Below, piece after piece: positions 44,820 through 52,698 of a stretch of 64,000 nt of DNA; position 1 is the stretch's first letter, and the number at the start of each line of letters is the position of its first letter. The notes under the pieces were generated by a model. It searched no databases. It was not told the DNA's origin and worked only from the letters and a program-made list of their open reading frames with translations. The translations under genes and the position numbers were made by a program. This DNA comes from Streptomyces sp. Tu 3180. Its GTDB lineage: Bacteria > Actinomycetota > Actinomycetes > Streptomycetales > Streptomycetaceae. Location of the stretch: NCBI RefSeq assembly GCF_009852415.1, contig NZ_WOXS01000002.1, positions 62,001-126,000 of the forward strand. The letters run 5' to 3'.

Positions 44820-45667
44820 ATGGACGGGCGGCCCGGGGCGTCTTCGACCTCCCCGGACCTCGAGGACGCCGTACAGGCGCACCTGCGGCTCATCCAGGCC
44901 ACCGCCCGCACCGCCGGGCAGGAGCAGCGCAGGCGGCTGGCTGCCGTCGGCAGCGTGGCGGCCAGTCTTGCCGGGTGGCTGGCCTGGGACATGGGCGACA
45001 ACGGCTCCGCCCGCGCCCGTTGCGGAGCCGCCGTCAGCGCGGCCAGGTCCGCGGGTGATCCGCTGCTCACCGCCTATCAGTCGGCTGCCTCGCCCAGTTC
45101 GAGGCGCACGCCGGCAACGGCGCCGAAGCCCTCCATCCGGCCGGCCGTGCCCGCCGCGCGCTGGGTGAGCGTGCCCCGGCCGTCGCCGACGCGTGGCTGT
45201 CCGGTATCGAGGCGCTCGGCCACGCGGCCGCAGGCGACCGGCGGTCGGCGGACAAGGCACTTGTCCGCTCCCGTGCGGCGGCCGAGGCCCTGCCCGGGCA
45301 GGAGGAGCTGCCGCCGTGGCCCTGGGTGTTCTCCTTCACCGTGGAGAGGGTGGCCGCCCACCGCGTCACCCGCGGCGCCTGGCTCGGCCTGCCCGACTGG
45401 GTACTGGGCGAGGACGCCGAAGCCCTGGCCACCGGCCACGCCAAGCAGCGGGCCCTGCTCCTGCTCGACATCGCCGCCGGGCACCTGGCGGCCGGACGCG
45501 TCGAGGGCGCATTCGCCATAGCCACGCGGGCACTGGAGACCGGCCTGCACTACCGGTCCGGGCGGATCGTGGAACGGGCTCGCGCGGTACGCCGATCGCT
45601 GGCACTGTCGTCCCCGCCCCGAGTGGTGCGGGACTTCGACGAGCGCCTCCACGGCGTCTACCTGTAA
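44820..45667 (+). pseudogene. TPR-type regulator, frameshifted, HTH end lost
   Basis: The frame DLEDAVQAHLRLIQATARTA is helical in the style of Streptomyces XRE-type regulators with TPR-like repeats, continues to LLTAYQSAA and loses one base (about 45084). The next frame continues LAQFEAHAGNGAEALHPAGR, DAWLSGIEALGHAAAGDRRS and AGHLAAGRVEGAFAIATRAL to a natural stop at 45667. The N-terminal helix-turn-helix part is missing: only 18 bp separate its start from a divergent gene. Confidence 0.7.
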
Positions 45668-45681
45668 GGGGAGAGGACGGC

Positions 45682-46154
45682 ATGCGGGTAGGGATCACCG
45701 GGCACCGCGGACTGAGCGAAGACGTCGAGCGGCGCGTACGCGCGCTGCTGTCCCAGACGGTCAAGGAGCACGACCCGGGCGAACTGGTGGGTGTCTCCTG
45801 CATCGCGGACGGCCCCGACTCCTGGTTCGCCGAGGCGGTCCTCGAACACGGCGGGCGCATCGAGGTCGTCATCCCCGCCGCCGAATACCGCAACAGCCTT
45901 CCCCACTGGCACCACCCCACCTACGACCGACGCTCGGCCAGGCCGCCGACGTGCACGAGACCGGCATGACCGCCTCCGACTCACACGCTCACATGGCGGG
46001 CAGCGAAATCCTCGTCGGCCTCGTCGACGAACTGCTCGCCGTGTGGGACGGCAAGCCCGCCCGCGGCTACGGCGGCACCGCCGACGTCGTCGCCTACGCC
46101 GAACGGCAGGGAACCCCGGTGCGTGTCCTGTGGCCCGAGGAAGCCTCCCGCTGA
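45682..46154 (+). pseudogene. SLOG-like nucleotide-binding protein, frameshifted
   Basis: MRVGITGHRGLSEDVERRVR and FAEAVLEHGGRIEVVIPAAE form a Rossmann-like fold of the SLOG/YspA type with the early TGHR loop. After HHPTYDR one base is missing (about 45930) and the next frame reads LGQAADVHETGMTASDSHAH and AGSEILVGLVDELLAVWDGK, ending PVRVLWPEEASR. Joined it would be about 157 residues. Such proteins may sense nucleotide signals. It follows the broken TPR regulator by 14 bp, after AGGGGAGAGG. Confidence 0.7.
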
Positions 46155-46603
46155 CCGCAGCGCGCCGCCCACGGCGCGGACCCGCTTCGCGTCGCGGGCC
46201 GGGACGACGCGGCGGAACGTCTGAAGATCCAGGGTTTTCCCTCCCCGGTCCGGGCCTCCCGAGCGATGAACGGGCGGACGGCGCGAGGGCCATGACGACG
46301 GAGCTTCTATGTGCGGCCGGGGCCCTGGGGGCGGCGCTGGTGGTGCGCGGTGGCCTGCTGCTGGCCGTGGTCGCGGGAGGCCGACCGGCCGGGGCCGGGG
46401 GCGGGTGCGGGGTGGTCGGCGGCCCGCTGCCGCTGGTGATCGCGGATCTGCTCGCGGGCGGCGGGGACGCGGCCTTCGCCGTGGAGGAGGAGTCCGGCTC
46501 GTCCAGGTCGGGGTGCTCGTCGTCGTCCCCGCCCTCGGCAGCGGCTGTGCCCGCCCGGCAGTCACGGGCGCAGGCCCGCCCGGCTCCGTGCGCAGGAATG
46601 CGA
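46155..46603. other. no confident gene
   Basis: An ATG at 46291 opens a hydrophobic frame (CAAGALGAALVVRGGLLLAV) that runs into the tRNA gene, so it is not convincing. Nothing else is seen. Confidence 0.45.
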
Positions 46604-46633
46604 GAGGGGGTCCGGCTGATGCCGGACCCCCTC
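46604..46633. terminator. hairpin beyond the tRNA
   Basis: GAGGGGGTCCGGC pairs with GCCGGACCCCCTC over a TGAT loop, and TTTTT follows on the plus strand. It lies just past the 3' end of the tRNA gene, so it can end its transcript, and it is a good terminator for plus-strand read-through as well. Confidence 0.75.
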
Positions 46634-46640
46634 TTTTTCG

Positions 46641-46714
46641 TAGCGGGGACAGGATTTGAACCTGCGACCTCTGGGTTATGAGCCCAGCGAGCTACCGAGC
46701 TGCTCCACCCCGCG
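46641..46714 (-). tRNA. initiator tRNA-Met (CAT)
   Basis: The cloverleaf can be drawn from the sequence: acceptor CGCGGGG/CCCCGC, D-arm GAGC/GCTC, anticodon arm CTGGG-CTCATAA-CCCAG with anticodon CAT, and T-arm GCAGG-TTCAAAT-CCTGT. The three G-C pairs in the anticodon stem and the unpaired first base mark the initiator type. CCA is not encoded. tRNA genes are common attachment sites for actinobacterial integrative elements, and the next 7 kb looks like such cargo, although only one copy of the 3' end is seen here. Confidence 0.95.
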
Positions 46715-46757
46715 TCGGTGAGACCACTCTACACAGGGCGGTGCAGGCCGGCGGTGG

Positions 46758-46961
46758 TCAGCCGCGGACGATGTTCTCCGCCTGGGGGCCCTTCTGGCCC
46801 TGGGTGATGTCGAACGTGACCGGCTCGCCCTCGACCAGCTCGCGGTAGCCGTTGCCGGAGATGTTGGAGTAGTGGGCGAAGACGTCCGGTCCGCCGCCGT
46901 CCTGGGCGATGAAGCCGAAGCCCTTCTCGGAGTTGAACCACTTCACAGTGCCGCTGGCCAT
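46758..46961 (-). CDS. cold-shock protein (CspA family)
   Basis: The 67-residue RNA/ssDNA-binding OB-fold protein shows RNP1 (GFGFIAQ) and the RNP2 region (DVFAHYS), beginning [20 protein letters not shown]. Length and sequence are normal for Streptomyces CspA. GAAGCGG precedes the ATG. It lies beside the tRNA and is transcribed in the same direction. Confidence 0.96.
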   Translation of the reverse strand: MASGTVKWFNSEKGFGFIAQDGGGPDVFAHYSNISGNGYRELVEGEPVTFDITQGQKGPQAENIVRG

Positions 46962-47333
46962 ACCGCTTCCTTCGGTCTTGCCGGCGGGGCCGGCAGGGAT
47001 GCATAGCGGGCTCTTCCCTGCGGGAAGGCGCCCGGCATCCTCTCTACCCCGGCCGGGGCCGCATCATACGATCATCTGTCCACGAGTCGGACAGGCCTGG
47101 TGGGTGAACCCGCTCCCAGGCGCGGACTCCCCACGGGTGCCGGGCCGGGAGCCGGTCCGCGAAACGCATGCGGGGGCAGGACCGGCTGCGGGCGATGGGA
47201 CGTGGGCCGCTTCGGATGGCGTGCCGGTGCCGGAAAGGGTGCCGGTGTCCCGGCGCGGAAGATGACTTCGCCGCCGCGGCGGGGTAGGGCTCAGACAGCT
47301 GTGGCAGACCCCGAACCGTGCGACCGCACGAAG
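46962..47333. other. upstream region of cold-shock gene
   Basis: No gene is supported. This stretch should hold the cold-shock gene's leader and promoter. Confidence 0.45.
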
Positions 47334-47402
47334 AGGCCCGGTCCGCCACCACGGCGGGGGTGACGGACCGGGCCTGGGAACACGGTGTCATACCTGTGCT
47401 CG
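47334..47402. repeat. hairpin repeat, copy A
   Basis: AGGCCCGGTCCG (47334-47345) pairs with CGGACCGGGCCT (47364-47375); then ACACGGTGTCATACC follows. The whole 69-base unit recurs, about 85% alike, at 51549-51615 in the same orientation. Confidence 0.75.
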
Positions 47403-47580
47403 GCGCGTGTGGCCTATGGGTGAGGTTGCCGTAGGAAAAGGGCCGGGTGGCGTGGGCCGTGTCCGCTTCCAGCAGCCCCGCACCGAGGCCGTCCCTCATC
47501 CGACGCGTGGGAGGGCTGCCCAAGCCCACCGGTATGTTCCGACCCGGCGAGCACGGTCTGGAGCCCACCTCGAACGCGGC

Positions 47581-47615
47581 GGTGCCCCGGTCTGAGGCGA
47601 GCAGACCGGGGCACC
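47581..47615 (-). terminator. terminator after the 346-residue hypothetical
   Basis: A perfect 14-bp stem (47581-47594 with 47602-47615) lies one base beyond the stop of the minus-strand gene. Confidence 0.75.
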
Positions 47616-47616
47616 G

Positions 47617-48657
47617 TCAGACGGACTGCCGGTCGTCGGATCCGCTCGGGGACGGCTCTTGGTCCTCCTTGAAAGCGTTCATCGGGACGAAGTTCTCCTC
47701 GCCGCACGCCGGTTCCCTGCCTGGGTACAGGGCCGGCAGGGCGGGGTCGACGCCGTTGGCGACGGCCATCTCCGCGTAGCTGCCGTACACCTGCATGCCG
47801 TCGGGGAGTTCCGGCAGGGGCAGTGTGCCGGAGCGCAGCAGGTCCAGGACCTGGGGGTTGCCGTCGGCTCCGGCGAGCAGCCAGCCCGCGCACAGCAGCG
47901 GCCGGGCGGGGGTGCTGGAGTGGCAGCCGAACCGTCCCATCGGGCCGCCGGTGCGGTTGCCGGGAGCGGAGTGGATGAAGGCCTGCGGCGGGAACTGGCC
48001 GCGGGGTGCGTCCCGGCGCCAGGGGCAGGGTTCCGTGCCGCCGCAGGGACGGCGGGGCGCGGCCGGTGGTCCGTCGTAGGCCACGCCGATCACGCCCCAG
48101 GTGTCGTCGGCGGGCCGTTGGGCCACCACGCGCGGGCTGCCCTCCCGTGCGGCGGGGCCGGTTTCCGGCGCGGCCGGCGCCCGGGGAACGGGGGGCTCTC
48201 CGGCGGCCAGGTAGGCGTTGAGCTGCTGGAGGACCTCTTCGGCGGTGCCTCCGCGCCGGGCCGCCAGTTCGGTCAGCCGTGCGCGTACGCGCCGGTCGTG
48301 TTCGCTGTCCGTGGCACCGGCGGGCAGGTCGGCCGAGGACGGCTGCGCGGCGGGAGCCGTCCCGGCCAAGAGGGGGGTGCCGTCGGGCAGGGACGGCTTC
48401 TCGGCGGCTTCCTGGCGCTGCAGTGCCCTTGGGTGTGCTCGTGCGGCGGCCGCGGCCGGGGCGGCTTCCTCGGCCAGGACGCGGGCGCAGCAGGCGCAGG
48501 GCGTGCCGCACAGCGGCCGGGTGGAGTCGTCCGCGCGGACGGGGCGGGCTTGGCACGCCGTCCGCCAGCGTCCGGGCCGCTCCTGGCGGGCGTGGTGGTC
48601 GACCCGGCCGCCGTGCACGCGCACGCGCAGCGGCCGGGCGTCCTCGGCAGGCGTCAT
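47617..48657 (-). CDS. hypothetical protein, plasmid or integrative-element type
   Basis: The 346-residue protein begins MTPAEDARPLRVRVHGGRVD after GGGAGGGACGC. The N-terminal part has four cysteines (CGTPCACCARV). A helical segment (EEVLQQLNAYLAAGEPPVP) is followed by a Trp/Gly/Pro-rich region and an acidic C-terminus. No signal or membrane segment is seen. I do not recognise the family. It lies 52 bp downstream of a GNAT gene on the same strand, and its coding bias is strong. Confidence 0.75.
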   Translation of the reverse strand: MTPAEDARPLRVRVHGGRVDHHARQERPGRWRTACQARPVRADDSTRPLCGTPCACCARVLAEEAAPAAAAARAHPRALQRQEAAEKPSLPDGTPLLAGTAPAAQPSSADLPAGATDSEHDRRVRARLTELAARRGGTAEEVLQQLNAYLAAGEPPVPRAPAAPETGPAAREGSPRVVAQRPADDTWGVIGVAYDGPPAAPRRPCGGTEPCPWRRDAPRGQFPPQAFIHSAPGNRTGGPMGRFGCHSSTPARPLLCAGWLLAGADGNPQVLDLLRSGTLPLPELPDGMQVYGSYAEMAVANGVDPALPALYPGREPACGEENFVPMNAFKEDQEPSPSGSDDRQSV

Positions 48658-48709
48658 GCGTCCCTCCCGGGGCGGACGTGGAGAAAGCGGTCTTCGGTGA
48701 CCGTGCCGG

Positions 48710-49324
48710 TCAGGGGGCGCACGGCCAGCCGGTAGCCGTTGTGCCCGTCGTGGCAGGTGATGGGGAGGGCTTGAGGTGGAGGCGGACGTTCTGGCCGGGC
48801 CGGGCGAGGGTGTAGCCGCGGTGGCGCCACCAGCGCGGCACCGGGAAGTCATGGGCGGCGGTCTTGGCGAGCAGGACACGGACACCGTCGTCGGCGGCCA
48901 GGGCGTGCGCGGTGTGCAGCAGGGCGCTGCCCACACCCGCGCGTCGGGCGTGGGTGGCGGTGGCCACCAGTTCGATCTCCCGCAGCTCGGCGGCCAGCCG
49001 GGCCTGTGCGGCGGGTCCGCGGTCGCTGTGTGCGGTGATCAGGCGGACGGGCGGCAGCAGGTAGAGCAGGCCGGCCGGCTCGCGGGTGCCGGGCAGTCCG
49101 CCGACCAGTACCCGCCCGGTGCCGTGGAACACGGGGATACGGCCGCTGTCCGCGCAGGCGGCGGACGCGAACTGCGAGGCGTCGTACTCCCCTTCCCCGG
49201 CGGCCAGTGCCATCGGGGCCAGCTCGGCGATCATGTCCCGGTCCGCCGGGCGGGGCTCACGCACCCATGGCCGGCCGGCGGCAGTGTGCTCGCCCGGTGC
49301 CCGGCCCGTGAGGTGACCGCTCAC
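48710..49324 (-). CDS. GNAT-family N-acetyltransferase
   Basis: The 204-residue protein carries the acetyl-CoA loop RRAGVGSALLHTAHALA (about residues 127-143) after a strand IELVATATHA, and the later WWRHRGYTL segment, typical of GNAT proteins. The GTG start overlaps the stop of the upstream small gene (GTGA), indicating coupling. Its substrate is unknown. It lies in a run of element-type hypothetical genes. Confidence 0.85.
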   Translation of the reverse strand: MSGHLTGRAPGEHTAAGRPWVREPRPADRDMIAELAPMALAAGEGEYDASQFASAACADSGRIPVFHGTGRVLVGGLPGTREPAGLLYLLPPVRLITAHSDRGPAAQARLAAELREIELVATATHARRAGVGSALLHTAHALAADDGVRVLLAKTAAHDFPVPRWWRHRGYTLARPGQNVRLHLKPSPSPATTGTTATGWPCAP

Positions 49325-49554
49325 ACCGTCTGCCGCGTGGCGTTCAGGCAGGCGGTGCACCATCGTTGCCCGGGCTCGTGGAGGTCGACGGGCACCTCGC
49401 GGTTGCCGCCGGGCACGCTGATGCCGGGCTCCCCGCAGGCGATGTCGTGCATGTCGCAGTCACCGTCGCACGATGCGGGATCCACCGGCATGTGCCACAC
49501 GATCTCGGCCTCGCCGCGAACACGGGAGCGCACCCGCTCCGCTGCAGCCAGCAT
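49321..49554 (-). CDS. small Cys-rich hypothetical protein
   Basis: The 77-residue protein has CDGDCDMHDIAC (about 29-40) and WCTAC (about 66-70), a pattern like a zinc-binding knuckle. The ATG at 49554 is chosen over one at 49560 because AAGGAGG lies 7 bases before it. It is coupled to the GNAT gene. Function unknown. Confidence 0.7.
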   Translation of the reverse strand: MLAAAERVRSRVRGEAEIVWHMPVDPASCDGDCDMHDIACGEPGISVPGGNREVPVDLHEPGQRWCTACLNATRQTV

Positions 49555-49692
49555 GCTCATCCCTCCTTGTGAACGGCCCGGCCTCAGCCGGGCCCCGGTA
49601 CCGGCCGGAGCTCTAGGGTCGTTGGAGGCTTCGGCTCACGCGGCCGGTATTGCTCCGGCCAGCCGCGGCAAGGGGTGTCGGGCTTGTGGGTT

Positions 49693-50070
49693 TCAGGTGG
49701 CGGTGGGCCAGGTCCGCAGCAGGGCGGCGATCTTCCCGGCGGTGCAGGCCGGGTCCAGGAGCAGGTCCTTGAGGGCGAGGGCGTGCTCGCGGTCGGGTTT
49801 GACGGTGATGCCGGAGGCCTCGAGGTACATCACGCCGGTGGCGGCGGCGACGGCCAGGTTGGAGCGTTCCAGCCAGCGGCAGCGGCCCAGCGTGTGCACC
49901 AGGGCGGCGGCCCTGGCGTAGGGGCCGTCGTAGACGGGCTGCTCGAACAGGACGGCCCGGTGGCGGGCGACCGCCGAGACTGGGACGCCGTAGTCGTCGG
50001 GGGCCGGATCGCCTGCTCCGGCGGCCTCGGCGACCTGCAGGATCCAGGGGACGTCGATGTGCAGGTCCAT
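49693..50070 (-). CDS. Fic/Doc-type toxin of a toxin-antitoxin pair
   Basis: The 125-residue protein is of the small Fic/Doc toxin type: YDGPYARAAALVHTLGRCRW and LERSNLAVAAATGVMYLEAS fit the family's helices, and the N-terminus is of normal form. The canonical Fic motif HPF-x-D/E-GN-R is not present; RSNLAVAAA stands where GNKR would be, so AMPylation or phosphorylation may be changed or lost. The ATG overlaps the antitoxin stop. Actinobacterial members of this kind are annotated as toxin components, without proof for most. Confidence 0.8.
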   Translation of the reverse strand: MDLHIDVPWILQVAEAAGAGDPAPDDYGVPVSAVARHRAVLFEQPVYDGPYARAAALVHTLGRCRWLERSNLAVAAATGVMYLEASGITVKPDREHALALKDLLLDPACTAGKIAALLRTWPTAT

Positions 50071-50309
50071 CAGGCCGCGTGCGCTCCCCGAGCCGGCTGC
50101 TGGGTGTTCTCGGCCTCATCGAAGAGCGCCTGGTGTTCGGCCAGGAAGCGGGCTGCGGCGTCCACCGCGCGGGCGCGCAGGCCGCTGGTGTCGTCCTGCA
50201 CCAGCCGGGCGAGGTAGTCGCCGATGCTCAGTCCCAGGTCGGCGGCGCGTTTCCTCGCGAGTTCCGCGACGTCCTCGTCCACGCGCGCGCCCAGTTGTGT
50301 CTTCGCCAT
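50070..50309 (-). CDS. antitoxin partner of the Fic-type toxin
   Basis: The 79-residue protein begins MAKTQLGARVDEDVAELARK, a ribbon-helix-helix-like DNA-binding half, and continues with a helical C-terminal tail (LAEHQALFDEAENTQQP) that would bind the toxin. A 28-bp dyad ends one base before its start codon (50311-50338), so autoregulation is strongly suggested. No Shine-Dalgarno fits between the dyad and the ATG; the message may be leaderless. Confidence 0.85.
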   Translation of the reverse strand: MAKTQLGARVDEDVAELARKRAADLGLSIGDYLARLVQDDTSGLRARAVDAAARFLAEHQALFDEAENTQQPARGAHAA

Positions 50310-50310
50310 A

Positions 50311-50338
50311 CCGTATGGTAACAGCCGTTACCATACGG
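50311..50338. promoter_or_regulatory. toxin-antitoxin operator dyad
   Basis: CCGTATGGTAAC and GTTACCATACGG are perfect 12-bp arms around AGCC, one base from the antitoxin start. It is probably the binding site for antitoxin dimers. Confidence 0.85.
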
Positions 50339-50345
50339 TGGGAGT

Positions 50346-50375
50346 GACAGCGGCGACAGCGGCGACAGCGGCGAC
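50346..50375. repeat. tandem repeat of GACAGCGGC
   Basis: Three exact copies of the 9-mer and a partial fourth, just beyond the operator. Confidence 0.85.
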
Positions 50376-50507
50376 CAAGCGCTCATGACCGGCGCCGGGC
50401 CGTCCGGACTGCCGAAGGCAGGCCGTACCCGGCCTGCAGCGGCCGCTTCCTTGTCCGGCACCTCCTTGCGCGCCCGGGTCGTCATGCGGCCGTCGGGAGG
50501 TTTCAGT

Positions 50508-50741
50508 ATGACCGGCGCAGCAGCGTGCACCTACGCCTGGTGCTTCGATCACGGACGTCTCCACCGTTTCCCCCGTGGTGAAGAACCGTGGTGTACCGCG
50601 GCGTGGGTGGCGCTCGCCGCGACCACCACCGAGCAGGCTCTCAGGGCCAAGCAGGCCGCCTACGGGGAGGCCCGGTTCCTCGACGGCCTTTCGGCCCAGG
50701 CTCAGCCGGAGGTCATCGAGCTCCAGAGAGCACGGACCTGA
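50508..50741 (+). CDS. small hypothetical protein
   Basis: The 77-residue protein begins MTGAAACTYAWCFDHGRLHR, with a CxxxxC pattern and a later Trp-Cys pair, then helices. GGGAGG lies 8 bp before the ATG at 50508. No family is recognised. It is on the strand opposite to most of its neighbours. Confidence 0.6.
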   Translation: MTGAAACTYAWCFDHGRLHRFPRGEEPWCTAAWVALAATTTEQALRAKQAAYGEARFLDGLSAQAQPEVIELQRART

Positions 50742-50855
50742 CCCGTCCCTCCCTCCTCCGGCATACGCCTGTCGGCTACGGCTGGCGCTTGCGCGGATGC
50801 GCCCCGGAGGGGGCGGCGCCGTGCGGTGCGTTGCTCGGGTGCCGGGCGGGGGGTT

Positions 50856-51353
50856 TCAGCCGTGATAGCTGATGTAGCCGTTGCCGTCGCGGTCGTTGGC
50901 CGTCTTGGTGTAGGAGTGCACGTCCGCGCGGGCACCGGAGGGCTTGTACAGGTAGATGGTGTCCTTGTCGTTGTTCCACAGGAAGTTGCAGTTGTCGCGG
51001 TAGACGACGTTGCCCGCGTCGGAGTCGGTGCCGTGGCCGCCGCGCAGCTTGATGTAGTCGCCGGGCTGCAGGTAGTGGTTGGCGGTGAAGGCGAAGCGGT
51101 TGCCGGCGGCGTCCTTGACGACGTAGCCCTCGAGGTTGACGGTCGCCGACGCGGAGTAGTTCTTGACCGTCAGGTACTCCTCGTCGGTGTTGCCCGTCGA
51201 GCAGCTGTTGGAATCGGGTCCGGGGGCGTCGTACTGGATCCCGCGGACCTTCACAGCGGAGCTGTACTCGGCGGCCTACGCCGACGCGGCAGGGATCAGG
51301 ACGGCCAGGGTTCCGGCGGTGACGGCGGCGGCCAGGATCGAACGGATGCGCAA
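50856..51353 (-). pseudogene. secreted lamin-tail domain protein with amber codon
   Basis: A TTG start at 51353, after GGGGGAG, begins a signal peptide RIRSILAAAVTAGTLAVLIP and PAASA, then codon 26 is TAG (51276-51278), and the same frame continues AAEYSSAVKVRGIQYDAPGP with a lamin-tail (LTD) domain: EEYLTVKNYSASATVNLEGY, YLQPGDYIKLRGG and the last Asp-rich end NDRDGNGYISYHG. The natural residue at codon 26 would probably be Tyr (TAC). LTD proteins are secreted in Streptomyces. The mature domain could still be made from a GTG at 51254, but would not be exported. Confidence 0.8.
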
Positions 51354-51548
51354 GAGAGTGCTCCCCCTGCAGGTGAACGAACGCTGCTACATGGGAGGGG
51401 ACCGGCAGGAATCTGTCCTGGTTGCACGGTGAGCGGTCTGCCACCCGTTCGGGTGACTCCATGGAGCGCCGGGCCGGGTGCCGGTGTTCAGGAAGGGCCT
51501 CGGCCGGGGATCCGCCGGGCGGCGGTCTGCTTTCGGCACCGGCCGTAA

Positions 51549-51615
51549 AGGCCCGGTCCGTCACTACGGGGGGTGACGGACCGGACTTGGACACGGTGTC
51601 ACACCCGTCCTCGAT
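51549..51615. repeat. hairpin repeat, copy B
   Basis: AGGCCCGGTCCG and GGGTGACGGACCGGAC, followed by ACACGGTGTCACACCCGTCC, match copy A at 47334-47402 in the same orientation. The stem is less perfect than in copy A. Confidence 0.7.
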
Positions 51616-52253
51616 CGGCCCGCTCTGCGGGGGAAGTCGCCGCAGAACGGCGTGATCATCACCGTCGGGGTCTTGATCGGCCCGGTTGGCGCCCACCCGT
51701 GCGCGGCGTGGGGCCATGAGCCGGGATGGTGCTGGTGGTGCGGCAGCCAGGGGTGGGGGCGGCGGGCCAGGCGCAGGCGCATGGCCCGCCACAGTTCACC
51801 GGCGCCGCGGCTGGTGACCGGCTCGGTGGCGTGCAGGCCCGGGCAGCAGGCGTCGTGGGCGATCTTCGCGGTGCCGTCGCGGGGGTGTGGGCCGGGCCAG
51901 GCAATGCCGTCGGCGAGGTGGTGGACCTTGGTGCCGGCGATCAGTCTGGCCGGATAGTCACCGGGGACCAGCGCGATCCACGTCGCCTCCGGCTCTTCCC
52001 CCGTGATCGCGCGCACCGGATCGGGCCCGGCCTGGGGCCGGCAGTCGTCCGTCCCGTCGCGGTCCGGGGTGTGGTGGCGGTGGGTGGCCAGGCCGCAGGC
52101 CGGGTACGGCAGGGTCAGCCTGCGCCCCAGGCGGGCACACCGGTCCCGGGCAGCCCCGGCCGGGCGGGAACGCTCATGCAGATCGGCCTCCGCGTGCGGG
52201 CACGGCGCCCGTGCACCGTCACCGCACGATCCTTCGGCCCTCAGGCGCGGCAC
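51564..52253 (-). CDS. hypothetical protein
   Basis: The frame shows strong third-position G/C bias and readable protein: LTLPYPACGLATHRHH, ITGEEPEATWIALVPGDYPA and AGELWRAMRLRLARRPHPWL. A hairpin at 52299-52334 sets the upstream limit; the GTG at 52253 is the first good start after it, without a clear site. Its C-terminus overlaps the repeat copy B. I do not recognise a domain. The start is uncertain. Confidence 0.5.
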   Translation of the reverse strand: MPRLRAEGSCGDGARAPCPHAEADLHERSRPAGAARDRCARLGRRLTLPYPACGLATHRHHTPDRDGTDDCRPQAGPDPVRAITGEEPEATWIALVPGDYPARLIAGTKVHHLADGIAWPGPHPRDGTAKIAHDACCPGLHATEPVTSRGAGELWRAMRLRLARRPHPWLPHHQHHPGSWPHAAHGWAPTGPIKTPTVMITPFCGDFPRRAGRSRTGVTPCPSPVRHPP

Positions 52254-52298
52254 GGCGGGCGAAGAGCCGGCGGCTCCCGCGGGCGGGAAACCTTCGGG

Positions 52299-52334
52299 GA
52301 CGACGTCCCGGGGCCCGGGCCCTGGGACGTCGTC
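52299..52334. terminator. hairpin
   Basis: GACGACGTCCC and GGGACGTCGTC pair over a 14-base G/C-rich loop. It lies upstream of the minus-strand gene and may end plus-strand transcripts. Confidence 0.5.
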
Positions 52335-52413
52335 GAGTCGACCGCGTCTACCGGCACCTTGGGGCTTGGGGTGTTCGGCGGGAGCGGTGTCCGCCGTTGC
52401 CGAAAAGGAAGGG

Positions 52414-52451
52414 GGCGGCCCCGCGCGGCGTGCGAGGGGAGCGGGGCCGCC
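52414..52451. terminator. hairpin
   Basis: GGCGGCCCCGC pairs with GCGGGGCCGCC over a 16-base loop. No gene ends directly before it. Confidence 0.45.
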
Positions 52452-52698
52452 GATGGTCCCGCCGTCCTGTCCGGGCGGTCCTCGGGGGACCTCATGCGGG
52501 TGCGGTGGGCGTCGCACGCGTTGCGGCGCGATCGGGTGGAGGGTGAAGAACCGCCGAGGGGCGTGTCGGTGGGCGGGGCGGGGTTTCGGCTCGTGTGGCC
52601 GGTGCCGTGTTCCGGGGTGCGGGACGGGCGGGAAGGTCGGCGTGCCGGGCCGCGGGCGCACAAGCCCCGTGCGGGGCCAACGAGCAGGAGGAATCGGC

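Noticed and set aside
46291..46681. A hydrophobic frame starting with an ATG before the tRNA
   Set aside because: It runs through the terminator and into the tRNA gene, and has no clear site.
50346..50375. A possible CRISPR-like or tandem repeat array
   Set aside because: Only three 9-base units without spacers; a simple repeat.
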